In this document: positions 33,721-42,167 of the stretch, one piece after another
How the letters are laid out: each line of letters begins with the position of its first letter
How positions within the stretch are numbered: position 1 is the stretch's first letter
DNA from: an uncultured Lachnospiraceae bacterium
Lineage (GTDB): Bacteria > Bacillota > Clostridia > Lachnospirales > Lachnospiraceae
Direction: 5' to 3'
Assembly (NCBI GenBank): GCA_934364805.1
Contig: CAKRMH010000008.1
Coordinates: 62,001 to 126,000 of the forward strand
DNA length: 64,000 bases
The notes under the pieces: model-generated
Told to the model about the DNA's origin: nothing
The model's input: the letters and a program-made list of their open reading frames with translations, nothing else
The model's database searches: none
Translations under genes and position numbers: made by a program

Positions 33721-33748
33721 TTGCTATTTCAATGGATTATGGTATAAT
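33721..33748 (+). promoter_or_regulatory. Promoter of hpf
   Basis: TTGCTA (33721-33726) and TATAAT (33743-33748), 16 bp spacing, preceded by G-G, 50 bases before the start codon. Confidence 0.72.
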
Positions 33749-33797
33749 AAAACCATGATATATCTGTATCAAATAAACGGCAAAGGGGTTGGACATC

Positions 33798-34325
33798 ATG
33801 AGAATTACGATCACAGGAAAGAACATTGAATTAACAGATGGAATCAAGAAGGCAGTAGAGGACAAGCTGAGCAAGCTTGAGAAATACTTTACCCCGGACA
33901 CCGATGTAAATGTTACATTGAGTGTTGAGAAGGATCGTCAGAAGATTGAAGTGACCATTCCGATGAAGGGTAACATGATTCGTTCTGAACAGGTCAGCAA
34001 TGACATGTATGTGTCCATCGATCTTGTAGAAGAAGTAATCGAGAGACAGCTTAGAAAGTACAGAACCAAGCTCGTTACAAAGAAACAGAATGCGGAAGCA
34101 TATTTTACACCGGATTTTATGGACGCTGACACAGAGGAAGAAGAAGTTAAGATCGTTCGTAGTAAGAAGTTCGGAATCAAACCAATGTATCCGGAAGATG
34201 CATGTGTACAGATGGAATTATTAGGACATGATTTCTTTGTATTCCGTAATGCGGAGACAGATGAGGTCAATGTTGTATATAAGAGAAAAGGAAGTACATA
34301 TGGATTAATCGAGCCAGAGTGCTAG
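33798..34325 (+). CDS. hpf: Ribosome hibernation promoting factor, long form
   Basis: A 175-residue protein with an N-terminal HPF/RaiA domain (1-95, starting MRITITGKNIELTDGIK) and a C-terminal dimerisation domain (about 120-175, KKFGIKPMYPEDACVQMELLGHDFFVFRN). The two-domain long form dimerises 70S ribosomes into inactive 100S particles under stress. The start is the ATG at 33798 behind AAAGGGG; a TTG three codons earlier is less likely. It has its own promoter and terminator. Confidence 0.95.
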   Translation: MRITITGKNIELTDGIKKAVEDKLSKLEKYFTPDTDVNVTLSVEKDRQKIEVTIPMKGNMIRSEQVSNDMYVSIDLVEEVIERQLRKYRTKLVTKKQNAEAYFTPDFMDADTEEEEVKIVRSKKFGIKPMYPEDACVQMELLGHDFFVFRNAETDEVNVVYKRKGSTYGLIEPEC

Positions 34326-34343
34326 AGATACACGAAAGAAGAG

Positions 34344-34372
34344 ACCGGCAGGAGGTTGCTCCTGCCGGTTTT
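34344..34372 (+). terminator. Terminator after hpf
   Basis: Perfect 11-bp stem ACCGGCAGGAG (34344-34354) with its complement at 34359-34369, loop GTTG, followed by TTTT. Confidence 0.92.
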
Positions 34373-34414
34373 GTCGTGGGTGCAGGGGATATTTGCTGCA
34401 TGACAAATTGGGGG

Positions 34415-34442
34415 TTGCATTTTATTGAAAAATGCGTATAAT
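34415..34442 (+). promoter_or_regulatory. Promoter of SH3/NlpC-P60 gene
   Basis: TTGCAT (34415-34420) and TATAAT (34437-34442), 16 bp spacing. The leader to the ATG at 34499 is about 50 bases and AT-rich. Confidence 0.72.
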
Positions 34443-34498
34443 AAAATGTAACAAGTTTGTAACAAATTTAAATTTTACGAAACAATCAAGGAGAAGAA

Positions 34499-35761
34499 AT
34501 GAATAAGAAGGTAATTGCGAGACTGGCGGCAGTATTATCAGGAACGATGCTTTTGACAGTGTTTGCATATGTAAATCAGAATCCAGATGCAAATTGTGAC
34601 AAGAATGTTACAGCAATTGTTGCAGAGGAAGAACCGGGAACAGTTTCCGTTCAGGAGAATGAGACGAATCCGGTAACAGCCGCAGAGGAGAATGGGGACT
34701 CCGAAGCTGCTGAACAGCCACAGACAACAGAGAACTCAGAGAGCACTGAGAGTACCGAACAGCCGGCGGCAGTGGACGGACAGGCTGCGGCAGAAGCACA
34801 GGCGGACGATGCCGCAGCAGATGCTCCGGCAGAGAGTGTTGATACAGAACAGAATGAATTTGCAAATACAGCGATTGCGCAGGTCGATGATTATGTAAAC
34901 ATCCGGTCTGCAGCATCTGAGGATGGAGAGATCCTTGGAAAGCTTTATAATAATTCCATCGGAACCGTAAACGGAGAAGAAAACGGATGGTATCAGATCA
35001 CTTCCGGATCTGTAACCGGTTATGTAAAGAGCGAGTATGTTGTGGTTGGAGATGCTGCGTTGATCCAGAGCGCAGGAACCAGATACGCTACCGTGAATAC
35101 CACGACATTATTTGTAAGAAGTGAGCCGACAACGGAGTCAAAGGTTATTTATATGCTTCCGGAAGGCGATGACCTTGTGGCGCTTGACGAGTCCAATGAC
35201 GGATGGGTTAAAGTTTCTACAGAGGCGGGAGAAGGATACGTTTCTTCTGAATTTGTCAATATGTCGACCGTATACGTAGAAGCAGAATCCAAAGCAGAAG
35301 AGGAAGCACGTCTTGCCGCAGAAGAAGCCAAAAGAAAGGCAGCAGATGCAGCCGCTGCAGCAGTGACAGGTTCTTCTAAGAGCTCCGGTTCAGCCAGCAG
35401 TTCTTCATCATCTGCAAGCTCAAACGGTCAGGCAGTGGTAAGTTACGCAAGCCAGTTCCTTGGTAATCCATATGTTTATGGTGGAACCAGTCTGACAAAC
35501 GGAACCGATTGTTCCGGATTTGTTATGGGAGTGTATGCACACTTTGGTGTGGGACTTTCCCATTCATCATCATCTATGAGAGGCGCAGGCTATGGTGTCA
35601 GCGTTTCCGATATGCAGCCGGGTGATATTGTATGTTACAGCGGACATGTTGGAATTTACGCAGGTGGTGGTTCCATCATCAATGCAGCAACAGAATCTAC
35701 TGGAATTACCTATACGAATGTAAATTATGCACCGATTCTTGCAGTACGCAGAATCTTCTAG
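34499..35761 (+). CDS. Secreted SH3-domain NlpC/P60 peptidoglycan hydrolase
   Basis: A 420-residue exported protein. A signal peptide (about 1-25) is followed by a Glu/Ala/Thr-rich disordered region (about 40-120). Then come two bacterial SH3 domains (about 121-180 and 200-255, each with NIRSA or FVRSEPT and GYVKSEY or GYVSSEF). A charged helix plus a serine-rich linker (about 258-310) leads to the NlpC/P60 domain. Catalytic Cys338 lies in TDCSGFV and His383 in SGHVGIYAG, with a further polar residue in SIINA. Such enzymes cut D-Glu to diamino-acid bonds in peptide stems, in wall growth or turnover. It starts behind AAGGAG and is monocistronic. Confidence 0.93.
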   Translation: MNKKVIARLAAVLSGTMLLTVFAYVNQNPDANCDKNVTAIVAEEEPGTVSVQENETNPVTAAEENGDSEAAEQPQTTENSESTESTEQPAAVDGQAAAEAQADDAAADAPAESVDTEQNEFANTAIAQVDDYVNIRSAASEDGEILGKLYNNSIGTVNGEENGWYQITSGSVTGYVKSEYVVVGDAALIQSAGTRYATVNTTTLFVRSEPTTESKVIYMLPEGDDLVALDESNDGWVKVSTEAGEGYVSSEFVNMSTVYVEAESKAEEEARLAAEEAKRKAADAAAAAVTGSSKSSGSASSSSSSASSNGQAVVSYASQFLGNPYVYGGTSLTNGTDCSGFVMGVYAHFGVGLSHSSSSMRGAGYGVSVSDMQPGDIVCYSGHVGIYAGGGSIINAATESTGITYTNVNYAPILAVRRIF

Positions 35762-35812
35762 TGCTTAACAATCGATAACCGTAATTTGAGAAAGAGTGTG
35801 AAAGCGGATGCT

Positions 35813-37015
35813 TCACACTTTTTCTTTATGCAAGAATTTCTGACAGGTTGTATCCATTCCGAATGCACCTAACGGGGCTGTGATGACAATTGCCATAACT
35901 GCAACCGATAATACGATTTTTCCACATGCTAATCCGGCTGCTAACGGAACGGACCCGATTGCGGCCTGAACCGTAGCTTTTGGTGAATAAGCGATAACAC
36001 AAAACAGCTTTTCCTTCCAGGATAAGCCTGTTTTGATCACGCAGAGCAATACGCCGGCGGCACGGAATAAAAGTGCGAGGAATATCATGACAACGGCAGC
36101 AATTCCGGCATTTAACGTATAGCGGATATCAACAGCTGCACCAACAAGTACAAATAACATGACTTCGGCAGCGAGCCAGAGTTTGCCAAATTTGTCGGAT
36201 AATCTTTTCGATACAAATGCAATGCTTTTCATTTTTAACACACATGCCATACTGACGACCGCAAGTAAACCGGAAACAGCGACTTTTCCTTCTAACAGCG
36301 TTTCAAGTGCAACCAGAAGAAAAGCAAATCCTAATACGATCATTACCTTTTTACTGTTTCGGACATAGTGTTTATGCGCATATGCCGTTTCAAAAAAGAG
36401 ATACAGGCCGTATCCTGCGAGCGCACCTGCCAGAATTCCCAGTATAATGGAGACTGGAATGTTGACAAATGCCATAACATTTGCAGTGCCACCCTGGGCC
36501 ATACTCAGGAAAGTCGTGAATAATACAATAACAAAGATATCGTCGCAGGAAGCTCCTGCCATGATCATTTGCGGAATTCCTTTTTTGGTACCATAGTTAT
36601 TTTCCATATAAGAAACCATTCGTGGCACAACAACGGCAGGAGATACTGCACCTAAAACAGCACCCATTACAGCAGCCTCAATTCTGGTAATTCCAAGCAG
36701 CATCGGTGCAAAGAGAATATATCCAAGAATTTCACAGGATGCCGGAACAAACGATAAAAGAATTGCAGGCCTTCCCACTTTTCTCAGGTCATTCAGATCG
36801 AGTGAGAATCCGGCTTTTAACAGGATAATAATAAGAGCCATTTTTCGAAGATCGGCAGAGATTGACAGAATTGACGGATCGAGAAGATCGAGTACATACG
36901 GCCCTAAAACAATGCCTGTGATCAACATGCCGATAATTCCCGGAAGTTTCAGATGCTGGCAGATCGCACCCATGGACAGACCCACCAGAAAAATGAGTGA
37001 TAAAGATGTTAACAT
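35813..37015 (-). CDS. Cation:proton antiporter (CPA2/KefB-NhaP type) under fluoride riboswitch
   Basis: A 400-residue membrane protein with about 11 to 12 helices throughout. It belongs to the monovalent cation:proton antiporter-2 (Na_H_Exchanger) fold: GIIGMLITGIVLGPYVL near the N-terminus, KAGFSLDLNDL, and the AGASCDDIFVIVLF segment with adjacent Asp residues that correspond to the ion site. No C-terminal RCK/TrkA-N domain. The start is the ATG at 37015 behind GGAGGG; a 12-residue upstream extension would run into the riboswitch platform. A fluoride riboswitch lies between promoter and gene, so the transporter is made when fluoride enters the cell. Antiporters of this type are one of the known gene classes under such switches. 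Confidence 0.9.
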   Translation of the reverse strand: MLTSLSLIFLVGLSMGAICQHLKLPGIIGMLITGIVLGPYVLDLLDPSILSISADLRKMALIIILLKAGFSLDLNDLRKVGRPAILLSFVPASCEILGYILFAPMLLGITRIEAAVMGAVLGAVSPAVVVPRMVSYMENNYGTKKGIPQMIMAGASCDDIFVIVLFTTFLSMAQGGTANVMAFVNIPVSIILGILAGALAGYGLYLFFETAYAHKHYVRNSKKVMIVLGFAFLLVALETLLEGKVAVSGLLAVVSMACVLKMKSIAFVSKRLSDKFGKLWLAAEVMLFVLVGAAVDIRYTLNAGIAAVVMIFLALLFRAAGVLLCVIKTGLSWKEKLFCVIAYSPKATVQAAIGSVPLAAGLACGKIVLSVAVMAIVITAPLGAFGMDTTCQKFLHKEKV

Positions 37016-37036
37016 AATTTTCCCTCCTTTGGACGC

Positions 37037-37133
37037 AAAAAAAGCTGACAATTTCTGCGACCATAATAATCGTAGAAGTCATCAGCTCAATAAGCAGTTT
37101 AGGTTTCCCAGGGGAGAACTTCATTCCCTAGCT
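37037..37133 (-). promoter_or_regulatory. Fluoride (crcB) riboswitch with transcription terminator
   Basis: Read on the minus strand, the leader begins at about 37130 with TAGGGAATGAAGTTCTCCCC, continues with AAACTGCTTATTGAG, and then has GCTGATGACTTCTACG. These are the conserved blocks of the crcB RNA (G-rich stem, ATGnAGTTC loop, AAAC, GCTGATGACTCCTAC). The pseudoknot partners GAAGT and ACTTC both carry a change against the usual GGAGT/ACTCC, which is a compensatory pair. The 3' block also forms the left arm of a terminator: GCTGA...TTCT.CGA pairs with TCG.AGAA...TCAGC, followed by seven T (37043-37037). Ligand binding should therefore prevent termination. A 10-nt extra segment, CTGGGAAACC, lies between the first stem and AAAC. 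Confidence 0.87.
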
Positions 37134-37136
37134 TTT

Positions 37137-37165
37137 AGAATAAACGATTTCATATTCCATGTCAA
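37137..37165 (-). promoter_or_regulatory. Promoter of the riboswitch-antiporter unit
   Basis: On the minus strand TTGACA (37165-37160) and TATTCT (37142-37137) with 17 bp spacing. The expected start, near 37130, is right at the 5' end of the riboswitch aptamer. Confidence 0.8.
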
Positions 37166-37311
37166 TAAGGGATTTTCCCTGTTTATTTTTCTTAGGAAAT
37201 AAGAATACGGTGTACATATACAACCTTGTTATTTCAGAAAAAATAAAGTACTATGAATTTAAGCACTTTTGGAGGGAGAAGAATGTAATGGGACGATAAA
37301 AGGGGGAAGGT

Positions 37312-37605
37312 ATGGAAAACAAAAGAAAAAGAACAGACGGAATGGAGCTGGAGTCCAGACAGGGGGAAGAGGAACTTCTGGCTGCGTTTTGTAAAGAACT
37401 TACGCTGAATCCGGAGAGGATGGCTGTTTTGTTTCAAATGGTATTCGCAATGACCGATGAACGCTGGGAGGAATTACGGGAGCTGACTTTTTTGTATGGA
37501 AGCTGCCTGAAGGCAGACAATGTTTTCGGAAGACAATTATTTACCCGGCTGGTCATGTTTTTAAGAGAGAAAGAAGCACAGGCAGAGAGTTACCATTATA
37601 ATTAG
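37312..37605 (+). CDS. Hypothetical protein, 97 residues
   Basis: I do not recognise this protein. It is soluble, charged and predicted helical, with ELTLNPERMAVLFQMVFAMTDERWEEL in its centre and no signal or cysteine cluster. It has a GGGGGAAGG ribosome binding site and its own terminator at 37657, both of which support a real gene. It stands between the divergent antiporter unit and pflB. Confidence 0.65.
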   Translation: MENKRKRTDGMELESRQGEEELLAAFCKELTLNPERMAVLFQMVFAMTDERWEELRELTFLYGSCLKADNVFGRQLFTRLVMFLREKEAQAESYHYN

Positions 37606-37656
37606 AAAAGAGAAAAGTCCCATATAGATGCCGGATAAACTGGCAGAACTGGAATA

Positions 37657-37687
37657 AAGTTCATGGATATTTCCGTGGACTTTTTTT
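37657..37687 (+). terminator. Terminator after the 97-residue gene
   Basis: AAGTTCATGGA (37657-37667) pairs with TCCGTGGACTT (37672-37682) with two wobbles, followed by a run of T. Confidence 0.85.
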
Positions 37688-37746
37688 AGTAGATGTATTA
37701 GAATAAAAGGCGTTCCCGTGTATTAAATTTGGAACATGAAAATATA

Positions 37747-37776
37747 TTGACAAAAAAATAACAGTCAGTATATACT
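37747..37776 (+). promoter_or_regulatory. Promoter of pflB
   Basis: Consensus TTGACA at 37747-37752 and TATACT at 37771-37776 with 18 bp spacing. The -10 lies in the palindrome AGTATATACT (37767-37776), and GTTACCAATAAC follows at 37783-37794; both could be regulator sites. Confidence 0.75.
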
Positions 37777-37827
37777 AACTACAGTTACCAATAACTAATT
37801 TTGCACAAATTTTAGGAGGGTGTCAAA

Positions 37828-40080
37828 ATGATAGAAATGAAAGAGTGGGATGGATTTGAAGGAAGACTCTGGAAAGAGGAGATCAACGTCCGTCAGTTCA
37901 TCCAGGACAACTACACTCCATATGATGGAGATGAAAGCTTTTTAGCAGATCCTACAGAAGCAACAGATAAACTCTGGGGAGCACTTCAGAAGCTGCAGAA
38001 AGAGGAGCGTGCAAAGGGCGGAATCCTTGATATGGAAACAGAGGTCGTAACCGGAATCGATGCATATGGCCCAGGCTATGTGGATGAGTCTTTAAAAGAC
38101 CTTGAGCAGGTAGTTGGACTTCAGACAGACAAGCCATTAAAGAGAGCATTTATGCCTTACGGTGGAATCAAAATGGCTGTTCAGGCATGCGAGACCTATG
38201 GTTATGAAGTTAGTCCAAAATTAAAAGAAATCTTCACAAAATATCACAAAACACACAATACAGCTGTATTTGATGCATATACACCAGAGATGATGAAGGT
38301 TCGTCACGCAAAGATCTTAACAGGTCTTCCGGATACATACGGAAGAGGACGTATCGTAGGCGATTACCGTCGTGTTGCTTTATACGGTATCGATCACCTG
38401 ATCGAAGAGAAGAAAAAAGATAAAGCAAACTGCGGATGCGGACAGATGACGGATGATGTGATCCGTTTAAGAGAAGAGATCGCTGAGCAGATCAAATGCT
38501 TAGAGGGCATGAAGAAACTTGCTGAGAGCTACGGATATGACATTTCCAGACCGGCAACAAACGCAAAAGAAGCAATCCAGTGGTTATACTTTGGATATCT
38601 TGCAGCAATCAAGACACAGAATGGTGCTGCAATGTCCGTTGGACGTGTTTCTACATTCCTTGATATCTACTTCCAGAGAGATATCGAGAAAGGAATTCTT
38701 ACCGAGAAAGAAGCTCAGGAGTTAGTTGACCACTTCACAATGAAGCTTCGTATGGTAAAATTCGCACGTATCCCTTCCTACAACCAGTTATTCTCAGGTG
38801 ACCCGGTATGGGCAACACTCGACGTTGCTGGTACAGGTGTTGACGGACGTTCCATGGTTACTAAGACTGACTTCCGTTTCTTACACACATTAGAGAACAT
38901 GGGACCTGCTCCGGAGCCAAACCTTACTGTTTTATATTCTTCAAGACTGCCACAGGCATTCAAGGATTATGCAGCAAGAATCTCAATTGATACAAGCTCA
39001 ATCCAGTATGAGAATGATGATGCAATGAAACCGGTATGGGGCGATGATTATGCAATCTGCTGCTGTGTATCTGCTACACAGACAGGTAAAGAGATGCAGT
39101 TCTTCGGCGCTCGTGCAAACCTTGCAAAATGCTTACTTTACGCAATCAACGGTGGTGTTGATGAGAAGTCTGGTGAGCAGGTTGGACCAAACTACACACC
39201 AATTACTTCTGAGTACTTAGATTATGATGAAGTAATGGAGAAATATGACAAGATGATGGACTGGTTAGTTGACATCTATGTAAATACACTGAACCTGATC
39301 CAGTACATGCATGACAAATACTATTATGAAGCAGCAGAGCTTGCTCTGATGGATACAGACTTAAAGAGAACATTTGCAACCGGAATCGCAGGATTCTCAC
39401 ATGTTATCGATTCTCTTTCTGCAATCAAATACGCAAAAGTAAAAGTAATCCGTGACGAGAACGGAATCGCAAAAGATTTCGAGATCGAAGGAGACTTCCC
39501 GAAATACGGTAATGACGATGACCGCGCAGATGAGATCGGTGTATGGCTTCTTAAGACATTCATGGATAAGTTAAAGAAACATCATACTTACCGTGATTCT
39601 GAGCCTACAACATCTATCCTTACGATCACATCAAACGTTGTATACGGTAAAGCTACCGGAGCAATGCCAGATGGACGTAAAGCCGGAGAGCCACTTTCAC
39701 CAGGAGCAAACCCATCTTACGGTGCAGAGCAGAATGGTCTTTTAGCTTCTTTAAACTCTCTTACAAAGATCCCATACGAGTGGGCATTAGATGGTATTTC
39801 CAATACCCAGACAATCAACCCGGGAGCTCTTGGAAATAACGAGGATGAGAGAATTGAGAACCTTGTAAACGTTATGGATGGATACTTTGACCAGGGAGCA
39901 CATCATCTGAATGTCAATGTATTCGGTAAAGAAAAACTGATCGATGCTATGGAGCATCCGGAGAAAGAGGAGTACGCAAACTTCACAATCCGTGTATCTG
40001 GATATGCTGTTAAGTTTATCGACCTTACAAAAGAGCAGCAGCTCGATGTAATTTCACGTACCTGCCACGAAAGAATGTAG
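37828..40080 (+). CDS. pflB: Pyruvate formate-lyase
   Basis: A 750-residue glycyl-radical enzyme converting pyruvate and CoA to acetyl-CoA and formate, central to anaerobic mixed-acid fermentation. The active-site cysteines are in DYAICCCVSATQTG (Cys411-413). The radical glycine is Gly725 in RVSGYAV, 25 residues from the C-terminus as usual. The codon use is biased to a small preferred set compared with neighbours, fitting high expression. It starts behind AGGAGG, with a consensus promoter upstream, and is followed by the activase gene. Confidence 0.97.
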   Translation: MIEMKEWDGFEGRLWKEEINVRQFIQDNYTPYDGDESFLADPTEATDKLWGALQKLQKEERAKGGILDMETEVVTGIDAYGPGYVDESLKDLEQVVGLQTDKPLKRAFMPYGGIKMAVQACETYGYEVSPKLKEIFTKYHKTHNTAVFDAYTPEMMKVRHAKILTGLPDTYGRGRIVGDYRRVALYGIDHLIEEKKKDKANCGCGQMTDDVIRLREEIAEQIKCLEGMKKLAESYGYDISRPATNAKEAIQWLYFGYLAAIKTQNGAAMSVGRVSTFLDIYFQRDIEKGILTEKEAQELVDHFTMKLRMVKFARIPSYNQLFSGDPVWATLDVAGTGVDGRSMVTKTDFRFLHTLENMGPAPEPNLTVLYSSRLPQAFKDYAARISIDTSSIQYENDDAMKPVWGDDYAICCCVSATQTGKEMQFFGARANLAKCLLYAINGGVDEKSGEQVGPNYTPITSEYLDYDEVMEKYDKMMDWLVDIYVNTLNLIQYMHDKYYYEAAELALMDTDLKRTFATGIAGFSHVIDSLSAIKYAKVKVIRDENGIAKDFEIEGDFPKYGNDDDRADEIGVWLLKTFMDKLKKHHTYRDSEPTTSILTITSNVVYGKATGAMPDGRKAGEPLSPGANPSYGAEQNGLLASLNSLTKIPYEWALDGISNTQTINPGALGNNEDERIENLVNVMDGYFDQGAHHLNVNVFGKEKLIDAMEHPEKEEYANFTIRVSGYAVKFIDLTKEQQLDVISRTCHERM

Positions 40081-40132
40081 CAGGACGTATCCTAATCTGT
40101 GAATTGGGAATACTAGGATCAGCCATTCCTTC

Positions 40133-40190
40133 GTATGTCAGAGCGGAAACCGTCGTGTTTTTGCTCTGACATACAGTGGGTGGCTGTTCT
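40133..40190 (+). terminator. Hairpin between pflB and pflA
   Basis: GTATGTCAGAGC (40133-40144) pairs perfectly with its complement at 40163-40174. The outer CAGCCA (40120-40125) can pair with TGGCTG (40181-40186), and TTCTTTT follows. It may end most pflB transcripts and let a fraction through to pflA. Confidence 0.75.
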
Positions 40191-40220
40191 TTTATTATAT
40201 CATCAGTAACAGGAGAAACT

Positions 40221-40964
40221 ATGGAAGAAATATTAGGAAGAATTCATTCGGTGGAAAGCTTTGGTTCTGCGGATGGACCAGGCGTAAGATATATCGTTTT
40301 TTTGAAAGGCTGTAACATGCGCTGCAAATACTGCCATAACCCGGATACCTGGGCAAAAACAGATGACGGACAGCTTATGAGTGCATCCGAGGTGTTAAAG
40401 AAAGCGCTGCGCTATAAAAATTACTGGAAATCAAAAGGCGGGATCACTGTAAGCGGTGGAGAGGCGCTGCTTCAGATCGATTTTGTAACAGAGCTGTTCC
40501 GTCTGGCAAAAGAAGCCGGGGTCAATACCTGTCTGGATACCTCAGGCAATCCATTTACCAGAGAAGAACCGTTCTTTGGAAAATTCAATGAACTGATGAA
40601 GTATACGGATCTTTATATGCTCGATATCAAGCATATTGATCCGGAGGGACATAAGAAGCTGACGGGCCAGCCAAATGATAATATTCTGGATATGGCGCGT
40701 TATCTGTCCGAAAATGGCAAGGCAATGTGGATCCGTCATGTGCTTGTTCCAGGCGTTACCGACGATGAAGACCAGCTCACGGGATTGAAGGCTTTTATCG
40801 ATACGCTTTCTACTGTGGAACGTGTGGAGATTCTTCCGTATCATACACTTGGCGTTTTTAAGTGGAAGGAGCTTGGAATCCCATATCAGCTTGAGAATGT
40901 CGAGCCGCCAACGAAAGAGGATGTGGAACGGGCAGAGAAGATCCTTGGTATTAAGAAAAATTAA
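40221..40964 (+). CDS. pflA: Pyruvate formate-lyase activating enzyme
   Basis: A 247-residue radical SAM protein that puts the glycyl radical on PflB. The cluster motif CNMRCKYC supplies Cys31, Cys35 and Cys38. TVSGGEALLQ follows, and DIKHIDPEGHKKLTG is typical of activases. The start is the ATG at 40221 behind AGGAGA; the 15-residue upstream extension lies in the pflB terminator hairpin. It sits 140 bases after pflB, as in most Firmicutes. Confidence 0.96.
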   Translation: MEEILGRIHSVESFGSADGPGVRYIVFLKGCNMRCKYCHNPDTWAKTDDGQLMSASEVLKKALRYKNYWKSKGGITVSGGEALLQIDFVTELFRLAKEAGVNTCLDTSGNPFTREEPFFGKFNELMKYTDLYMLDIKHIDPEGHKKLTGQPNDNILDMARYLSENGKAMWIRHVLVPGVTDDEDQLTGLKAFIDTLSTVERVEILPYHTLGVFKWKELGIPYQLENVEPPTKEDVERAEKILGIKKN

Positions 40965-40985
40965 TATCGGTTATGCAATGACCTG

Positions 40986-41018
40986 TTCAAAAAGTGCTGA
41001 AAAGTATTCAAAAAGTGC
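40986..41018. repeat. 12-bp direct repeat upstream of ddl
   Basis: TTCAAAAAGTGC occurs at 40986-40997 and 41007-41018, 21 bp apart (two helical turns). It lies upstream of a TATAAT at 41063-41068. The spacing is that of a binding site for a dimeric regulator on one face of the DNA. Confidence 0.6.
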
Positions 41019-41108
41019 CGGATCATTTTATAATTCTTGTTTCTGCAAGCGGAATCGTTTAGTATAATAGGGATGTTATATAATAAATGAGAAGAAAGAG
41101 GCGTTACT

Positions 41109-42167
41109 ATGAATATTGTAGTATTAGCAGGTGGATTAAGTACAGAACGAGATGTTTCCTTTGTAACCGGAAACATGGTATCAAAAGCATTGAGAGAGAA
41201 TGGACATCAGGTGATCCTGCTTGATGTTTTTATGGGATATAGTGATAAAGAAGAGGACCTTACCGGCATCTTTGACCGCAGTGAAGAAGTCAGTGTAAAG
41301 GTAACTTCCATTCCGGAGACCGCACCGGATCTTGCAAAAGTAAAGGCATCCAGAAAAGACCAGTCGAATTGTTTCTTTGGACCGAATGTCATCCGTCTTT
41401 GCCAGATGGCAGACATCGTTTTCATGGCACTCCACGGAGAAAATGGTGAGAATGGTAAGATCCAGGCAGCTTTCGACCTGTTTGGAATCCGTTATACAGG
41501 AAGCGATTATTTAAGCAGTGCGATCGCAATGAACAAAGGAATTGCAAAACAGTTCTTCCTTGCCAACAACATTCCGACACCAGGAGGAATCACGATGACA
41601 AAGGAGAATCGTGAGGACGATATCAAAAAGCTTCCACTCACACTTCCATGCATTGTAAAACCATGTTGTGGAGGTTCCAGCATCGGTGTTACGATCGTGC
41701 GCAGTGAAGAGGAATTCAAAAAGGCATTAGACGATGCGTTTTTCTGGGAAAATGAACTGGTGATCGAAGAGTTTGTACAGGGACGCGAGTTCTCTGTCGG
41801 TGTCATTGAGGGAAAAGCCCTTCCAATCATCGAGATTGCACCAATCCAGGGCTTCTACGATTACAAGAACAAATATAAAGCAGGAAGTGCAGTAGAGACC
41901 TGCCCGGCAGAACTTCCAGAGGAAGTTACGAAACAGATGCAGAAATACGCAGAAGAAGTTGCAAAATGTGTAGGACTTGACACATATTCCAGAACCGATT
42001 TCCTGTTAAATGACAAAAACGAGATCTTCTGTCTGGAAGCAAACACTCTTCCGGGAATGACTCCAACCAGCCTTCTGCCACAGGAGGCAGCAGTTGTCGG
42101 CGTAAACTTTAATCAGTTGTGTGAACACCTGATTGCAATATCTTTAAAGAAATATGAGGATGCATAA
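41109..42167 (+). CDS. ddl: D-alanine--D-alanine ligase
   Basis: A 352-residue ATP-grasp ligase that makes the D-Ala-D-Ala dipeptide for peptidoglycan. ALHGENGENGKIQAAFDLFGI, the ATP-grasp segment CIVKPCCGGSSIGV, the loop KNKYKAGSA and the metal-binding end FLLNDKNEIFCLEANTLPGMT are visible. The N-terminal glycine loop reads GGLSTERDVS instead of the usual GGxSxEHEVS, so it is a divergent member. A different second substrate (D-Ser or D-Lac) cannot be excluded but no van genes are near. It overlaps murF by one base (TAATG), so the two steps, dipeptide synthesis and its attachment, are coupled. Confidence 0.9.
   Translation: MNIVVLAGGLSTERDVSFVTGNMVSKALRENGHQVILLDVFMGYSDKEEDLTGIFDRSEEVSVKVTSIPETAPDLAKVKASRKDQSNCFFGPNVIRLCQMADIVFMALHGENGENGKIQAAFDLFGIRYTGSDYLSSAIAMNKGIAKQFFLANNIPTPGGITMTKENREDDIKKLPLTLPCIVKPCCGGSSIGVTIVRSEEEFKKALDDAFFWENELVIEEFVQGREFSVGVIEGKALPIIEIAPIQGFYDYKNKYKAGSAVETCPAELPEEVTKQMQKYAEEVAKCVGLDTYSRTDFLLNDKNEIFCLEANTLPGMTPTSLLPQEAAVVGVNFNQLCEHLIAISLKKYEDA

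Noticed and set aside
41109..42167. D-Ala-D-Lac or D-Ala-D-Ser ligase (vancomycin resistance type)
   Set aside because: The loop and the murF overlap fit a housekeeping Ddl, and no vanH, vanX, vanT or regulator is near; the unusual N-terminal loop alone is not enough.
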